Assembly (NCBI GenBank): GCA_964508185.1
Contig: CAZDSS010000003.1
Span: 1-63,640 of the forward strand
From: CAZDSS01 sp964508185
GTDB lineage: Bacteria; Pseudomonadota; Alphaproteobacteria; Sphingomonadales; Govanellaceae
Direction: 5' to 3'
DNA length: 63,640 nt
Part shown: positions 49,242 through 57,990 of the stretch, one piece after another
How positions within the stretch are numbered: position 1 is the first letter of the stretch
Layout of the letters: each line of letters starts with the position of its first letter
Translations under genes and position numbers: made by a program
Notes under the pieces: generated by a model
Told to the model about the DNA's origin: nothing
Database searches by the model: none
The model's input: the letters and a program-made list of their open reading frames with translations, nothing else

Positions 49242-51401
49242 ATGCGTTTCCGCAATCTGCGTCGCGGCATGAGAACGGCTGGCGGTCTGTTTGCGGCCTT
49301 GCTGCTGCTGACGCTGCCGCTGGACAAGGCCGCGGCACATTCCGGCCATGGCGCGGTGCATCTCGACCATCCGCTCGGCAAGCGCGAGCTCGCCTGGAAG
49401 CCGGGCCGGGAAATCGCGCGGGTCCTTTCCCTCAATTTCGATTTCCATGCGGGCGACACCGTCATCAGCTGGAGCGCGCCCGCGCGGCTCGAGCGGATCG
49501 AGGGGCGGGATTGCGTCGTCGGCGCCCATGTGCTGTTCGATGTGAATGATGCGTTCATGTTCGACGGCGACGAGACGGTCGAGCTTGAACTCACCTTCGC
49601 GAAGCCCCGGGGCGGCTTCATCCTGTCCTACGATCATGCGGTGGCGCCCGTGGCGTCGGAACATCTGTTCGACGCCGCGCCCGATACGCTGTGGCACACC
49701 GAAAGGCTCAGGCTCGAACGGGCGCGCTTTGCGAACCGCAAGTATGCGGGGACGGATTTTTCCATCGCCGGGCTCGGCAGCCAGCTCGATCGCGGCGGCG
49801 GCGCAAATGACGAGATCGCCCTGTGCGGCCTCAGGATCACCCGGGCGGGCGATGCGGCTGAACGCGCGCCCGCAGGGCGGCTCGAACTTCTGGTCGCCGA
49901 CGGCGACGGGCGGCCCGTCGCGGCGCGGGTCGGGATCTATCGCGCCGACGGCTGGGCGCCCCTTGCGAGCGACCACGCCCTTGCGGTGCAGCGCTATTAC
50001 GAGCTCGCCCGCGACCTTCCCATGCTGTCGGTGCCGCGCGGCTGGTCGGACAAGGGGCGCTACGCCTTCTTCATTCAGGGATCCTATGCGGCGGATCTTC
50101 CTGCGGGCGAATACGAGATCTTCGTGATGAAGGGTCCCGAATACCGCATGAGCCGCGCGAAGATCTCCGTTGCGCCGGGCGAAGCCGTGCGGCGGGAGAT
50201 CACCCTGGAGCGCTGGCGCGACATGCCGGCCGAGGGCTGGTATTCGGGCGACGACCACATCCATATCAGCCGCCCGACGGATGCGGAGAACGCGGCGATC
50301 AGCGCCTACATGCAGGCGGAAGACATCCATGTGGCCAATCTGCTCGAGATGGGCAATCTCGCGGGCTCGGCCTTTCCCCAATATGCCTTCGGCGAGGCGG
50401 GGCATCATCATGCGGGCGACCATGTCCTGGTCTCGGGCCAGGAATCGCCGCGCACCTCCCATCGCGGCCACAGCATCGGCCTCAACGGACGGGAGTTTTA
50501 CTGGTTCGAGCGGGATTATTTCATCTACGACCGCACGGCGGACGCCCTCCATGCGGACGGCGGCCTGTGGGGCTATGCCCATATCTCCACCAACGCCTTC
50601 AATGTGGGCTACGGCATCGCGCTCGACGTGCCGCGCGGCAAGGTGGATTTCCTCGAGATCCTGCAGCTCGGCCTGATGGACACGGGCTATCTCTACGACA
50701 TGCTCAATCTGGGCTTCCCGATCGTGCCGAGCGCCGGGTCGGACTATCCCTATCTCGATCTTCCGGGGACGGAGCGGGTCTATGTGAAAAGCGGCAGCCG
50801 CGACCTGCCCGCGTCATGGTTCGAAGGACTTAAATCAAGCCGCTCCTTCGTCGCCAACTGGCCGGTGCTGGACATCGCCGTGAACGGCGACAGCGATGCT
50901 GTGGAATACGAGCTCGAACGGGGCGATCGGGTGAAGATCGTCGCGCGCGCTGCGGTCAATCCAGATTTCGACCGGATTGCGCGGCTCGAGCTCGTCGTTC
51001 AGGGCGAGGTGGCGGCGCGGGCTGAATCAGCCGACGGGGCGGAGGAGCTCGTCCTCGAACATGAGCTTGCGGTGGACCGTTCCCTGTGGCTTGCCGTGCG
51101 CGCCGCGGGGCATGACGGCGGCCTTGCCCATTCCACACCCATCTTCCTTTACGTCGACGGGGACCGGAATTTCGCGAACTGGCGGAAGGTGCCTGAACTT
51201 GCCCGCAAGTACATCGCGCTTCTTCGCGATTTCGGGGCGTCGGAGCCGAAGCTTGCCGAGGAATGGGAGCGGGCGAGCGTCAACGACCTGGTGCTTCCCC
51301 GCTGGCAGGACGCCAAGGCGGAGCTTGACCGGGCGATCGAGGACGCGATCGCGATCTATGAGGGACTGATCGCCCGGGCGGAGGGAAGCGCCGCGCGCTG
51401 A
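49242..51401 (+). CDS. Secreted CehA/McbA-family metallohydrolase (PHP-like)
   Basis: A 719-aa exported protein: signal peptide about 1-31 (DKAAAHSG), a beta-rich N-terminal half with a carbohydrate-binding or transthyretin-like segment (about 205-325), then a PHP-type hydrolase domain starting at GWYSGDDHIHISR (about 333). Further His motifs include GEAGHHHAGDH and GYAHIS. CehA/McbA proteins are metal-dependent hydrolases first known from carbaryl-type ester cleavage, but most members have unknown substrates. AGGGGAGGG is 5 nt before the ATG. Its last 46 nt overlap the convergent FecR gene. Confidence 0.82.
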   Translation: MRFRNLRRGMRTAGGLFAALLLLTLPLDKAAAHSGHGAVHLDHPLGKRELAWKPGREIARVLSLNFDFHAGDTVISWSAPARLERIEGRDCVVGAHVLFDVNDAFMFDGDETVELELTFAKPRGGFILSYDHAVAPVASEHLFDAAPDTLWHTERLRLERARFANRKYAGTDFSIAGLGSQLDRGGGANDEIALCGLRITRAGDAAERAPAGRLELLVADGDGRPVAARVGIYRADGWAPLASDHALAVQRYYELARDLPMLSVPRGWSDKGRYAFFIQGSYAADLPAGEYEIFVMKGPEYRMSRAKISVAPGEAVRREITLERWRDMPAEGWYSGDDHIHISRPTDAENAAISAYMQAEDIHVANLLEMGNLAGSAFPQYAFGEAGHHHAGDHVLVSGQESPRTSHRGHSIGLNGREFYWFERDYFIYDRTADALHADGGLWGYAHISTNAFNVGYGIALDVPRGKVDFLEILQLGLMDTGYLYDMLNLGFPIVPSAGSDYPYLDLPGTERVYVKSGSRDLPASWFEGLKSSRSFVANWPVLDIAVNGDSDAVEYELERGDRVKIVARAAVNPDFDRIARLELVVQGEVAARAESADGAEELVLEHELAVDRSLWLAVRAAGHDGGLAHSTPIFLYVDGDRNFANWRKVPELARKYIALLRDFGASEPKLAEEWERASVNDLVLPRWQDAKAELDRAIEDAIAIYEGLIARAEGSAAR

Positions 51402-52435
51402 CTTGTCCCGTCGGCCGGGGCCGCCAGCAGGACGATGCGGTTGCCCCGGCGGAGCGCCTGGATGGGATATGCGGCGGTGAGGCCGGCCACCATGGAATCC
51501 ACGTCGCCCAGATTGAAGACGCCGCTGATGCGGTAGCGGTTCAAGCGGTCGTCGCCGATCACGAGCTTCACCTCGGAATATCGGTTCATTTCCTCGATCG
51601 CGGAAATGAGGCTCGCATTTTCGAGATCGATTTTGCCGAGCTGCCAGCTCCGTATGCGGCGGATATCGCCCGGCTCGATCTCGGAAATGAGGCCCGCGGG
51701 GCTGTAGGACAGCTTCTGCCCTGCGGTGAGCGCGGGCGGCGCGCGACGGACGAAATCGCGGGCGAGATCCTTCTGCTGCACCGCCACCCGGCCCTCGAGG
51801 ACCGTGATGGTGACCGCCGATCCCTGCGCCATCACGTTGAACACCGTGCCGAGGGCGCGCACCCGGCCTGCGCCCGCCGCCACCTCGAACGGGCGGTCGG
51901 CGTCATGCGCCACCTCGAAGGTCGCTTCGCCCGTGATGAGATGGACGAGGCGCAGATCCTTGTCATAGGCGATGCGGATGCGGGTATTGGTGTTGAGCCG
52001 GATGACCGAGCCGTCGGCGAGCTTCACCGTCCGCTGTTCGCCGATGCCGGTCGCGACCGACGTGCCGGTGAAGATGTCCTGCGGCAGGAGAAGGGCGAGG
52101 GCCAGCATGGCGAGGACGAAGACCATGAAGGCCGCCGCCGGCCGCGGCATGGCAAAGGTCGGCCACAATCGCCGCCAGGCGGGCCGCTCTGCCGCTGCGG
52201 GCTGCGGCCGGGGCGCGGGCTTGAGCCAGGCGAGCGTTTCTGGGTCGTCGGCCAGGAACCGGGATGCCGCCCATGCCGCCTCGCAGTCGGCGAGCCTTCG
52301 CGCATTCCGGGCGTCGGATGCAAGCCAGGCCTCAAGCTCCCGCTGGCGGCGCGCGCTCAGGGGGCCGGCGTGAAGCTCCGCCCACCATTGCGCGGCTTCG
52401 TCATTGGCCCCCGCGGGCCGTCTGTTCCCGCTCAT
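51356..52435 (-). CDS. FecR-type anti-sigma factor, second
   Basis: A 359-aa membrane regulator: DUF4880 domain (AAQWWAELHAGPLSARRQRELEAW, read as two motifs), one membrane helix at about 96-114 (VFVLAMLALALLLP), the FecR domain (GIGEQRTVKLADGSVIRLN, GEATFEV) and a C-terminal STN-like domain (LNRYRISGVFNLGD). It overlaps its sigma factor gene as ATGA. The divergent STN receptor at 53345 is the expected partner. Its 3' end overlaps the convergent metallohydrolase gene by 46 nt. Confidence 0.92.
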   Translation of the reverse strand: MSGNRRPAGANDEAAQWWAELHAGPLSARRQRELEAWLASDARNARRLADCEAAWAASRFLADDPETLAWLKPAPRPQPAAAERPAWRRLWPTFAMPRPAAAFMVFVLAMLALALLLPQDIFTGTSVATGIGEQRTVKLADGSVIRLNTNTRIRIAYDKDLRLVHLITGEATFEVAHDADRPFEVAAGAGRVRALGTVFNVMAQGSAVTITVLEGRVAVQQKDLARDFVRRAPPALTAGQKLSYSPAGLISEIEPGDIRRIRSWQLGKIDLENASLISAIEEMNRYSEVKLVIGDDRLNRYRISGVFNLGDVDSMVAGLTAAYPIQALRRGNRIVLLAAPADGTSQRAALPSARAISPS

Positions 52436-53010
52436 GGCGCAAGCCCCGCCTGAATATGGGCCATGGCGGTCGCCACATAGCGCCGCACGGTGCGGGCGGA
52501 GACCCCCATCTCCGCCGCGATGTCCGCATAGGTCATGTCGCGCAGGCGGCTCATGAGGAAGGCGCGGCGCACCTCGGGATCGAGACCGCGGAGCTGCTCC
52601 TTGATCTCGTCCAGACGCTGCCGCCAGTGCAGGATGTCCTCGGGCGAGGGGGGCGCGACGGGAGACGGCGCATTCTCCGCCGCCTGCAGGGAGTCCACGA
52701 GGCGCAGCTGCTGGCGGCGGTAGCGGTCGCGCACCAGGTTCTTGGCGATCTGCAGGATATAGGCGCGCGGATTGGGCTCCAGCCGCTGCAGGCTGTCGAG
52801 ACGGGCGATCCTGAGATAAACGTCCTGGGCGATGTCGCCCACATCGTCGGCGGAGGGCAGGATGCGGCCAAGAAAGGACCTGAGCGCCCGGTCATGGCGA
52901 GCATAGATATGCCGGAGTGAAGTGTCCGGGTGTTCCCCCACGGCGATGGCGCTGTCCCTGCTGAGCCCCCGTCCCGATACGGGCAGCTTGTGATTGAAGC
53001 CCCGGGTCAT
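52432..53010 (-). CDS. FecI-type ECF sigma factor, second
   Basis: A 192-aa ECF sigma factor. Region 2 has ADDVGDIAQDVYLRIARL and PRAYILQIAKNLVRDRYRR, and region 4 has LDPEVRRAFLMSRLRDMTYADIA (two motifs) and MGVSARTVRRYVATAM. It should activate the divergent STN receptor promoter. The ATG at 53010 was chosen; the open frame extends to 53124 without a better start. The ribosome binding site is weak. Confidence 0.9.
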   Translation of the reverse strand: MTRGFNHKLPVSGRGLSRDSAIAVGEHPDTSLRHIYARHDRALRSFLGRILPSADDVGDIAQDVYLRIARLDSLQRLEPNPRAYILQIAKNLVRDRYRRQQLRLVDSLQAAENAPSPVAPPSPEDILHWRQRLDEIKEQLRGLDPEVRRAFLMSRLRDMTYADIAAEMGVSARTVRRYVATAMAHIQAGLAP

Positions 53011-53201
53011 TCTAGGAAAGAATCGGAGGGGAGGCCAGCCCCGCGGGAATGGAGCGCCGGGCGCGGCGCCGCGGCGGCGCTGGGCCGGGTAGTGACCGGC
53101 GAAGCTGTGAATCGTTGCCGACAAGATGACCTACTCCGATATGGGTCCGGCATGCCCCTCCCTCCCGCATGGCCTTGTGGTCACTAAACGCATCACGGCC
53201 C

Positions 53202-53251
53202 CGAAAGCGGCCAGAAAAAAATTTTCCGGACGGTCGCACGATTTGGCCGCT
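53202..53251 (+). promoter_or_regulatory. Long-loop inverted repeat holding a candidate ECF promoter
   Basis: AAAGCGGCCA (53202-53211) and TGGCCGCTTT (53242-53251) pair perfectly over 10 bp around a 30-nt loop, and TTCTTTC follows, giving a terminator-like end about 90 bp before the receptor start. Inside the loop GAAA (53212-53215) and GTCG (53231-53234) resemble the element pair before the other STN receptor. It could be an attenuator, an operator pair flanking the promoter, or a terminator of upstream reads. The 334-bp gap 53011-53344 shows no gene. Confidence 0.4.
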
Positions 53252-53344
53252 TTTTCTTTCTCCTGCGTTTACTGTTCGTGGCGGCGTTGCCGGGGGACCA
53301 CCGCAGCCGCCCGCAGGGGAATAACAAAGGGAAGGGGAGCCGAC

Positions 53345-55867
53345 ATGAACAGGACGGCACGCGTCGCGCGTGGAAAGCGCATCAGGAGTTTGGGTCTGGT
53401 ATCCTTTCTGGCGCTCGGCCTCGGCCAGGTGGCCGCGGCGGCGGACGGAGCGCGTGTGGAGTACGACATCCCGGCGCAGAGCCTTGGCGCCGCGCTCAAG
53501 AGCTTTGCCCAGCAGTCCAATGTCCAGGTGATGTTCGCGCCGGAGGCGGTGGAGGGCATCGAGGCCCCGGCCGTGCGCGGCCTCTACCAGCCCGACGCGG
53601 CGCTGGGTCAGCTCCTTGCCCGCGCCAATCTCGACTATCGCTATGTGGGCGACAACATGGTGGTGGTGTCGGCTGCGACGGCAAGCGCCGCGCCGGCGGC
53701 GGCCCCCCAGTCCGGGCGGGAGAATTCCGCCGCCCCGGAGCCGGCGGCGGCTCCCGCCGCTGAAGGGGCGCAGGAGTCGCAGAACAGCCACGGCTTCCAG
53801 ATCGACGAGATCCTGGTCACCGCATCCAAGCGCAGCCTGCGCCTGCAGGACGTGCCCATGGCGGTGAGCGCGCTGGACGCGAGCCGCCTCGACCGCATGG
53901 GGGCCAAGGGGTTCAATGATTACCTGCGCTCGATCCCCGGCGTCTCCTTCATCGACCGCGGCCCGGGGCGCAACAAGATCATCATCCGCGGCATTTCGGA
54001 CGGCCCCAATTCGGGGACGGAATCCACGACCGGGATCTATATCGACGAGACGCCCATCACCGAGGCGCTGCAGACCGCCGACATCAACATGTTCGATGTG
54101 GAGCGGGTCGAGGTGCTGCGCGGGCCGCAGGGCACGCTTTATGGCGCGGGCTCCATGGGCGGCACCGTGCGCATCATCCTGAACAAGCCGGATTCCACCG
54201 CCTTCGGCGCGGCGGCCGAGGGCACGCTGTCCACCACCCGGCGCGGCGGCGAGAACTATGAAGTGAACGGCATGGTCAACGTGCCCGTCATCGAGGACCG
54301 CCTCGCCGTGCGCGTCGTGGGCAATTACCGCGAGGAAGGCGGCTATATCGATGACGTGGTCCGCAACATCAAGGACGCGAACGAGGCCACCATCAAGGGC
54401 GGCCGCGCCATGGTGCAGTTCACGCCCAGCGATGACCTGACCATTCTCGGCAGCGTCACCTACCAGGACACCGAATACGGCGCGCTGCCGGCGGAGGATC
54501 TGGCGCGTGGCAATTTCCAGCAGGGCCGGCTCTATTCCGAGCATGGCGGGGACGAGTGGTATCTCTACAGCCTCGAGGTGGATTACGACTTCGGCGGCGT
54601 GCAGCTGACGTCGGTCACGTCCTATTTCGAGAAGGACACCCTCGCCCGGCTGGACTACAGCGATTTCATCGGCGAGGCGCTGGGCCTCGGTGGCGTCGCC
54701 TTCGGCCTGCAGAACGACTACCGTCGGAAGTCCTTCAGCCAGGAGGTGCGGCTTGCGTCCAGCGGCAACCAGCGCCTGCAATGGCTCGCCGGCGCCTTCT
54801 ACCAGCATGACCGGCAGCGCTTCAACCAGTTCGGGGATACGAGCCACGTTCCCGAACTGGGCGGCGCGCCGCTCATCGACGCGGTGATCCGCAGCAATCA
54901 GGAGCAGCTCGCGCTGTTCGGCGAACTCTCCTACAACATCACCGACCGCCTGCAGGCGACCGCCGGCATGCGCTGGTTCAAGGTGGACCAGGACAGCGTC
55001 ACCGACGCTTTCGGCCTTCTTTACGGCCCGCCCGCCATCACCCTCGGGGCGGCTTCCGAAAAGTCCGAGAACCTGAAGTTCCTGGTGTCCTATGAGGTTA
55101 CCGACGACAACATGGTCTATGTGCAGGCGGCACAGGGCTTCCGCGTCGGCGGACCGACGGGGCCGGTGCCGGCGGACGCCTGCGCCGCCGACCTTGAATT
55201 CTTCGGCTATGACAGCCCGCCGACCGAATACAAGTCGGATACCCTGTGGAGCTACGAGCTCGGCTCCAAGAACAGCTTCTTCGACAACCACCTGACCTTG
55301 AACGCCGCGGGCTATTACATCGACTGGTCGGACATCCAGGTCGAGCGCGTGCTGCCCAATTGCGGCTTCAACTTCATCGCCAATGCGGGGAAGGTGAGCA
55401 GCAAGGGCATCGAGGTGGAGCTGGTGGCGCGGCCCTTCGAGGGACTGGAGCTCACGTCCTCCGTCGCCTACACCAAGACCAGGATCAAGGAGACGATCGA
55501 GGCCGTCGGCGCCATCGCGGGCGATCCGTTGCCCAACGTGCCCGAATGGTCGGCCAACTTCTCCGCCCAGTACAGCTTCCCGGTGTTCTCGGGGCTGACC
55601 GCCTATCTCCGCGGCGAGGTGCAGCTCGTGGACGGCTCGCTCAACGACTTCTCGGGCCTGCCCGAAGGCTTCTCCATCATGCAGCCGTCCTACCAGATCG
55701 GGAATCTCCGGGTCGGCATCCAGGACGAGGCCTGGGAAGCGGCCATCTTCGTTCACAATGTCTGGGACGAGAAGGCGCAGACCTTCACCCAGATCGGCTT
55801 CATCAATCCGTCGCGCATGGTCAACCAGCCGCGCACCATCGGCATTCATGCCAAGGCGCGGTTCTGA
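53345..55867 (+). CDS. TonB-dependent receptor with STN signalling domain, second
   Basis: An 840-aa outer-membrane receptor: signal peptide about 1-33 (VAAAADG), STN domain about 36-105 (YDIPAQSLGAALKSFAQQS ... NMVVVS), an Ala/Pro-rich linker, TonB box region (IDEILVTASKR), plug (VEVLRGPQGTLYGAGSMGG) and barrel ending HAKARF. It should signal through the divergent FecR/FecI pair. Two membrane hydrolases and a DUF819 membrane protein follow on the same strand and may process or move the imported compound. GGGAAGGGGAG precedes the ATG at 53345. Confidence 0.92.
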   Translation: MNRTARVARGKRIRSLGLVSFLALGLGQVAAAADGARVEYDIPAQSLGAALKSFAQQSNVQVMFAPEAVEGIEAPAVRGLYQPDAALGQLLARANLDYRYVGDNMVVVSAATASAAPAAAPQSGRENSAAPEPAAAPAAEGAQESQNSHGFQIDEILVTASKRSLRLQDVPMAVSALDASRLDRMGAKGFNDYLRSIPGVSFIDRGPGRNKIIIRGISDGPNSGTESTTGIYIDETPITEALQTADINMFDVERVEVLRGPQGTLYGAGSMGGTVRIILNKPDSTAFGAAAEGTLSTTRRGGENYEVNGMVNVPVIEDRLAVRVVGNYREEGGYIDDVVRNIKDANEATIKGGRAMVQFTPSDDLTILGSVTYQDTEYGALPAEDLARGNFQQGRLYSEHGGDEWYLYSLEVDYDFGGVQLTSVTSYFEKDTLARLDYSDFIGEALGLGGVAFGLQNDYRRKSFSQEVRLASSGNQRLQWLAGAFYQHDRQRFNQFGDTSHVPELGGAPLIDAVIRSNQEQLALFGELSYNITDRLQATAGMRWFKVDQDSVTDAFGLLYGPPAITLGAASEKSENLKFLVSYEVTDDNMVYVQAAQGFRVGGPTGPVPADACAADLEFFGYDSPPTEYKSDTLWSYELGSKNSFFDNHLTLNAAGYYIDWSDIQVERVLPNCGFNFIANAGKVSSKGIEVELVARPFEGLELTSSVAYTKTRIKETIEAVGAIAGDPLPNVPEWSANFSAQYSFPVFSGLTAYLRGEVQLVDGSLNDFSGLPEGFSIMQPSYQIGNLRVGIQDEAWEAAIFVHNVWDEKAQTFTQIGFINPSRMVNQPRTIGIHAKARF

Positions 55868-55954
55868 GATCGGCTCTCTCCTGCGGCACCAGCCTCGCCC
55901 CCGGCATCTGCCGGGCGGCGGGGCCGGGTTTCGAGACAATAGGGACTTGAAAGC

Positions 55955-57961
55955 ATGACTAGCGAAAGCATCACGAGCTGGGCCAAGATTCAGCTGTTCT
56001 TCCTGATCCTTGTCACTTGGCTCGCCCTGCCGGCCACGGCGCAGGACGCCGCGGGCAAGGGCTTCGCCCGCGACGGGACCGAGATTTCCTACCGCACCAT
56101 TCCGGGGGCATCGCCCGTGCCGCGGGAAGGGGCGGGGCTTACCACCGTCGAGGATCTTGAAAGCTTCATCGACGGCTTCGTCGCCGCCCAGATGGAAGTG
56201 CGCAAGGTGGCCGGGGTCACCGTGTCCGTGGTGAAGGACGGCGAGCTCTGGTTCGCCAAGGGCTACGGGCACGCGGACATCGAACGGGGCGTTCCCGTCG
56301 ATCCGAAGCAGACCCTGTTCCGTCCCGGCTCCACCTCGAAGCTCTTCACCTGGACCGCGGTCATGCAGCTCGTGGAGCAGGGCAAGCTCGATCTCGATGC
56401 GGACGTCAACCAGTACATCACCCAGTTCCAGATCCCGGCGACCTTCCCCGAGCCGGTGACCCTCCGCCATATCATGACCCACACGGCGGGGTTCGAGGAC
56501 GGCGGCTTGGGCTATCTCATGGAAGCGTCGGAAGAGGGGCTTCTGCCCCTGGCCAAGGCGCTCGAGGACCACATGCCCGAGCGGGTGCGCCCCGTGGGCC
56601 ATGCCACGGCCGGGATCTCGTCCTCCTATTCCAACTGGGCGACGGCGCTCGCCGGTCTCATCGTCGCGAACGTTTCGGGGATGCCCTTCGATGAATACGT
56701 GGCGGAGCACATCTTCCGCCCGCTCGGCATGACCTCGACCACCTTTGCCGAGCCCCTGCCCGAGGATCTCGCGCCCCGCATGTCCCGGGGCTACATGTAC
56801 GAGAACGGGATCTTCGTCGCCAAGGACTTCGAATTCATCCACAATTTCGGCCCCGCGGGCTCCATGTCGACGACCGCCGTGGACATGGCCAATTTCATGA
56901 TCGCCCATCTGAACGACGGCGCGCTTGGCGACGTGCGCATCCTCGGGCAGGAGACGGCGCAGCTCATGCACAGCCGGATCTACAGCCCCAATCCCCATGT
57001 GGCGGGCTCCGGCCTCGGCTTCTATGAGGAATACGTGAACGGCCATCGCCTCATCGGCCATGGCGGCGACACCCTCTATTTCCACACCGAAATGCTGCTG
57101 CTGCCCGAAGCGAACGTCGGCTTCTTCATGTCCGTCAATACGGGGGGCGAGGCGGCGTCCGTGCCGCGGGACTTCGTCCGCGCCTTCATGGACCGCTATT
57201 TCCCGGCGGAACTCCCGCAGCTCGAGGCCAAGGCGGACAAGGCGCAGGATCTCGCCAGATATGCCGGCACCTATCGTCCGACGCGGCACGCCTATACCAC
57301 CAACGACAAGCTGCTGACCGCCATGTTCAGCGAGCTCAAGGTGGCGCCGACGCCCGAAGGCCGTCTCGTGGCCGCGGGCCTCGGCGAGGTCCATCAATAC
57401 GTGGAAGTGGCCCCCGGCGTCTTCCGCAGGGTGGACCGCGACGACATCCTCGCCTTCACCACCGGGGAAGACGGCGCGGTGAACGGGTTGGTCGGCGTAT
57501 TTTCCTTCATGCCCTTCTACAAGCTCGCCTGGTACGACACCTCGAGCTTCCACATGGTGCTGGTCGGCGTCGCGGTTCTGTTCTTCGTCGTCGCCATCGT
57601 GGCGATGCTGCGCAACTGGAAGCGCGACCGGGCGCTCGAGCGGAACGGTCGGCTCGCCCGCCGCAATCTCGGGCTCCTTGCCGTCGTCAACATCGTGACG
57701 CTGGCGCTGCTGGCGCTCACCTTCAGCGGCGGCATCGCGGAACTCATGTTCGCCTGGCCCGCGAGCTTCAAGCTGGCGCTGACCCTCAGCCTCGTCGCCG
57801 TGGCGCTGACCATCGTGGCGCTCGTCCTCCTGTTCTTCGTCTGGCGGGAGCGTCACTTCAGCCGGTGGAGCCGGATCTGGCATACGGCCGGGGTGGTGAT
57901 GGCCGTCGCCTTCCTGTGGTTCCTCAACCACTGGAACCTGATCGGCTACAAGTTCGGCTGA
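55955..57961 (+). CDS. Beta-lactamase-fold serine hydrolase with C-terminal membrane region (copy 1)
   Basis: A 668-aa exported hydrolase of the class C beta-lactamase/esterase/peptidase family. A hydrophobic N-terminal signal covers about 12-30. Ser126 and Lys129 (GSTSK) form the SxxK site, Tyr in SSYSNWATALAG is the YxN motif, and RLIGHGGDTLYF carries the HGG of the third motif. After the catalytic domain come about 80 residues and then four hydrophobic segments (about 530-550, 570-590, 600-625, 640-655). Substrates in this family include D-amino acid peptides, esters and lactones. The next gene is a close paralogue. Confidence 0.88.
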   Translation: MTSESITSWAKIQLFFLILVTWLALPATAQDAAGKGFARDGTEISYRTIPGASPVPREGAGLTTVEDLESFIDGFVAAQMEVRKVAGVTVSVVKDGELWFAKGYGHADIERGVPVDPKQTLFRPGSTSKLFTWTAVMQLVEQGKLDLDADVNQYITQFQIPATFPEPVTLRHIMTHTAGFEDGGLGYLMEASEEGLLPLAKALEDHMPERVRPVGHATAGISSSYSNWATALAGLIVANVSGMPFDEYVAEHIFRPLGMTSTTFAEPLPEDLAPRMSRGYMYENGIFVAKDFEFIHNFGPAGSMSTTAVDMANFMIAHLNDGALGDVRILGQETAQLMHSRIYSPNPHVAGSGLGFYEEYVNGHRLIGHGGDTLYFHTEMLLLPEANVGFFMSVNTGGEAASVPRDFVRAFMDRYFPAELPQLEAKADKAQDLARYAGTYRPTRHAYTTNDKLLTAMFSELKVAPTPEGRLVAAGLGEVHQYVEVAPGVFRRVDRDDILAFTTGEDGAVNGLVGVFSFMPFYKLAWYDTSSFHMVLVGVAVLFFVVAIVAMLRNWKRDRALERNGRLARRNLGLLAVVNIVTLALLALTFSGGIAELMFAWPASFKLALTLSLVAVALTIVALVLLFFVWRERHFSRWSRIWHTAGVVMAVAFLWFLNHWNLIGYKFG

Positions 57962-57990
57962 GCTCAACGAAGAACAAGGGGAGAGGATCC

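Noticed and set aside
53012..57967. Open frame of about 1651 codons on the minus strand
   Set aside because: It is antisense to the second STN receptor and first serine hydrolase, which have clear signal peptides and motifs. Long antisense frames are common in high-GC DNA, and the translation has no recognisable domain.
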